DNA of 64,000 nucleotides, taken from NCBI GenBank assembly GCA_947650365.1, contig OX393552.1:53618428-53682427 (forward strand). Direction: 5' to 3'. Origin of the DNA: Chamaelirium japonicum. Its lineage: Eukaryota; Streptophyta; Magnoliopsida; Liliales; Melanthiaceae. The notes under the pieces were generated by a model. The model made no database searches. It was given only the letters and a program-made list of their open reading frames with translations, and was not told the DNA's origin. Positions 23,889 to 64,000 of this stretch are shown in pieces; position 1 is the stretch's first letter, and each line of letters begins with the position of its first letter. The translations under genes and the position numbers were made by a program.

Positions 23889-24639
23889 CAACAAACCTAT
23901 CCCAACCTCTGGTAACTTATAACGGATGGAATAACTCTCCATTAAAACCTCAACACTCGATTAAAACAAAGGTCCAAAGCCCGAGACCCATTCGCGTCCA
24001 CGCAACTCATGAGACGCGGCCTCGACCCCATACATCGTGCACGCACGCATGTTTAGGGGACTAGGGTGTGGCTTTAGTGAAGCTACAAGGCCCACTCGAG
24101 GAAATTCTATTAAATATACATTAATAGTCCTCTCCTCGAACAATATAGGATTAAACACAAAACCAGGCACTTCCTTTTTCTCAACCGGTGAATTTCCATT
24201 GTTTCAGGAGTGTTTTTTTTTTTTTTAATAAGAAGTCACCAAAGATGGCGCATTGTGCAAACTATAATAGTTTACTTTTAGCTTCAAGTTTGTAGTCACC
24301 ATTTTTTTAAAGACAAAACTGCCCTTAAATCCTAATTTTCTCCGAGGGATCGACTTTCTGAGCCTTCGCCTTCGAAGAGATTCCGGTCCTCCTGACCACT
24401 CCCTCAAAATTTGAGAGAAAAGAGCTGAGAAAACACAAAGGGTATGTCTGGAATTTGAAGGTAATGAGAAAACTGTATGAATGAAGAAAGCTGAAAATTA
24501 TAATTATTAATACTTTCGTGATACAATAAGCCCAATGGAAACAATAATTCTACATAAAATCATTATCTCACTACAATATATAAATACAAATAGCATATGT
24601 TTTTTAAAATATTCTTGGAATTACATGCAACTGTCCTGA
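23889..24639. other. Region between solo LTR and SWN 3' end, nothing recognised
   Basis: Includes a T run near 24,214-24,227. 24,310-24,420 has a GCCTTCGCCTTCGAAGAG-type stretch that might be leader sequence of a minus-strand transcript, but no ORF supports a gene. Confidence 0.5.
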
Positions 24640-63849
<39,210 letters not shown>

Positions 63850-64000
63850 CTGTGCTGTGTTAGGTGAATTTAAGTGAAGAAATAGCAAGAAAAGATCATT
63901 ATACATTAGAGAGAAAATGAGAGAGGAAGTCTAACATGAATAGTGAGACAAAAAGTAGTGGACACATACTGATAAACAACAGGGTGATGCACAGTAAAAG

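Overview
The window is nuclear DNA from a flowering plant. It is AT-rich and full of long (AT)n, (GA)n and (CT)n microsatellites, small DNA transposons with clear target-site duplications, and retrotransposon remnants. The one gene I can support has plant-type introns. I cannot place the species: the very long, transposon-filled introns would fit a magnoliid, an early-diverging eudicot or another plant of moderate to large genome. I see no bacterial, organellar or viral gene cluster, no CRISPR array and no tRNA or rRNA gene.

Gene content. One protein-coding gene dominates positions 24,885-63,849 on the minus strand and runs off the right edge. It encodes an Enhancer-of-zeste type histone H3K27 methyltransferase of the SWINGER/EZA1 clade, the catalytic subunit of Polycomb Repressive Complex 2. 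I resolved 15 exons by splice sites and reading phase. They join without a frameshift or stop into 717 residues: acidic N-proximal segment, MCSS-type cysteine motif, SANT2-like segment, CXC domain, SET domain and stop. The first exons lie beyond 64,000. About 39 kb of genomic sequence carries about 2.15 kb of coding sequence.

Layout. 1-24,600 is intergenic transposon territory: (AT)n-flanked foldback elements (0.9-1.9 kb), duplicated repeats, a short Helitron-like element (4.5 kb), two copies of a 0.7-kb hAT-type element with GACTAGTC-rich ends (7.4 and 10.1 kb), CTGTAGC palindromic repeats (11.5-12.0 and 17.1-18.2 kb), a Harbinger MITE (16.1 kb), a MULE-like element (18.4-19.5 kb) and a 3.2-kb solo LTR with exact TSDs (20.7-23.9 kb). 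The remainder consists of introns. The 10.7-kb intron between the CXC and SET exons holds a third copy of the 0.7-kb hAT element, a second hAT element carrying an (AT)n foldback, a truncated Ty3/gypsy element with a hAT MITE in its gag, and a Helitron-like chimera carrying fragments of several host gene families. The 5.3-kb intron holds a CCTAGGCGCC element with another hAT nested in it. The 6.3-kb intron holds a Harbinger MITE and a degraded LTR element. The 9.6-kb intron holds a 5.1-kb hAT-type element containing a giant inverted repeat (two arms of about 1.9 kb) and a LINE 3' fragment.

Main points: a PRC2 methyltransferase gene whose pre-mRNA should contain a roughly 1.9-kb hairpin and several smaller ones while its coding exons remain intact, and a gene-capturing Helitron-like element with duplicated 3' hairpins.
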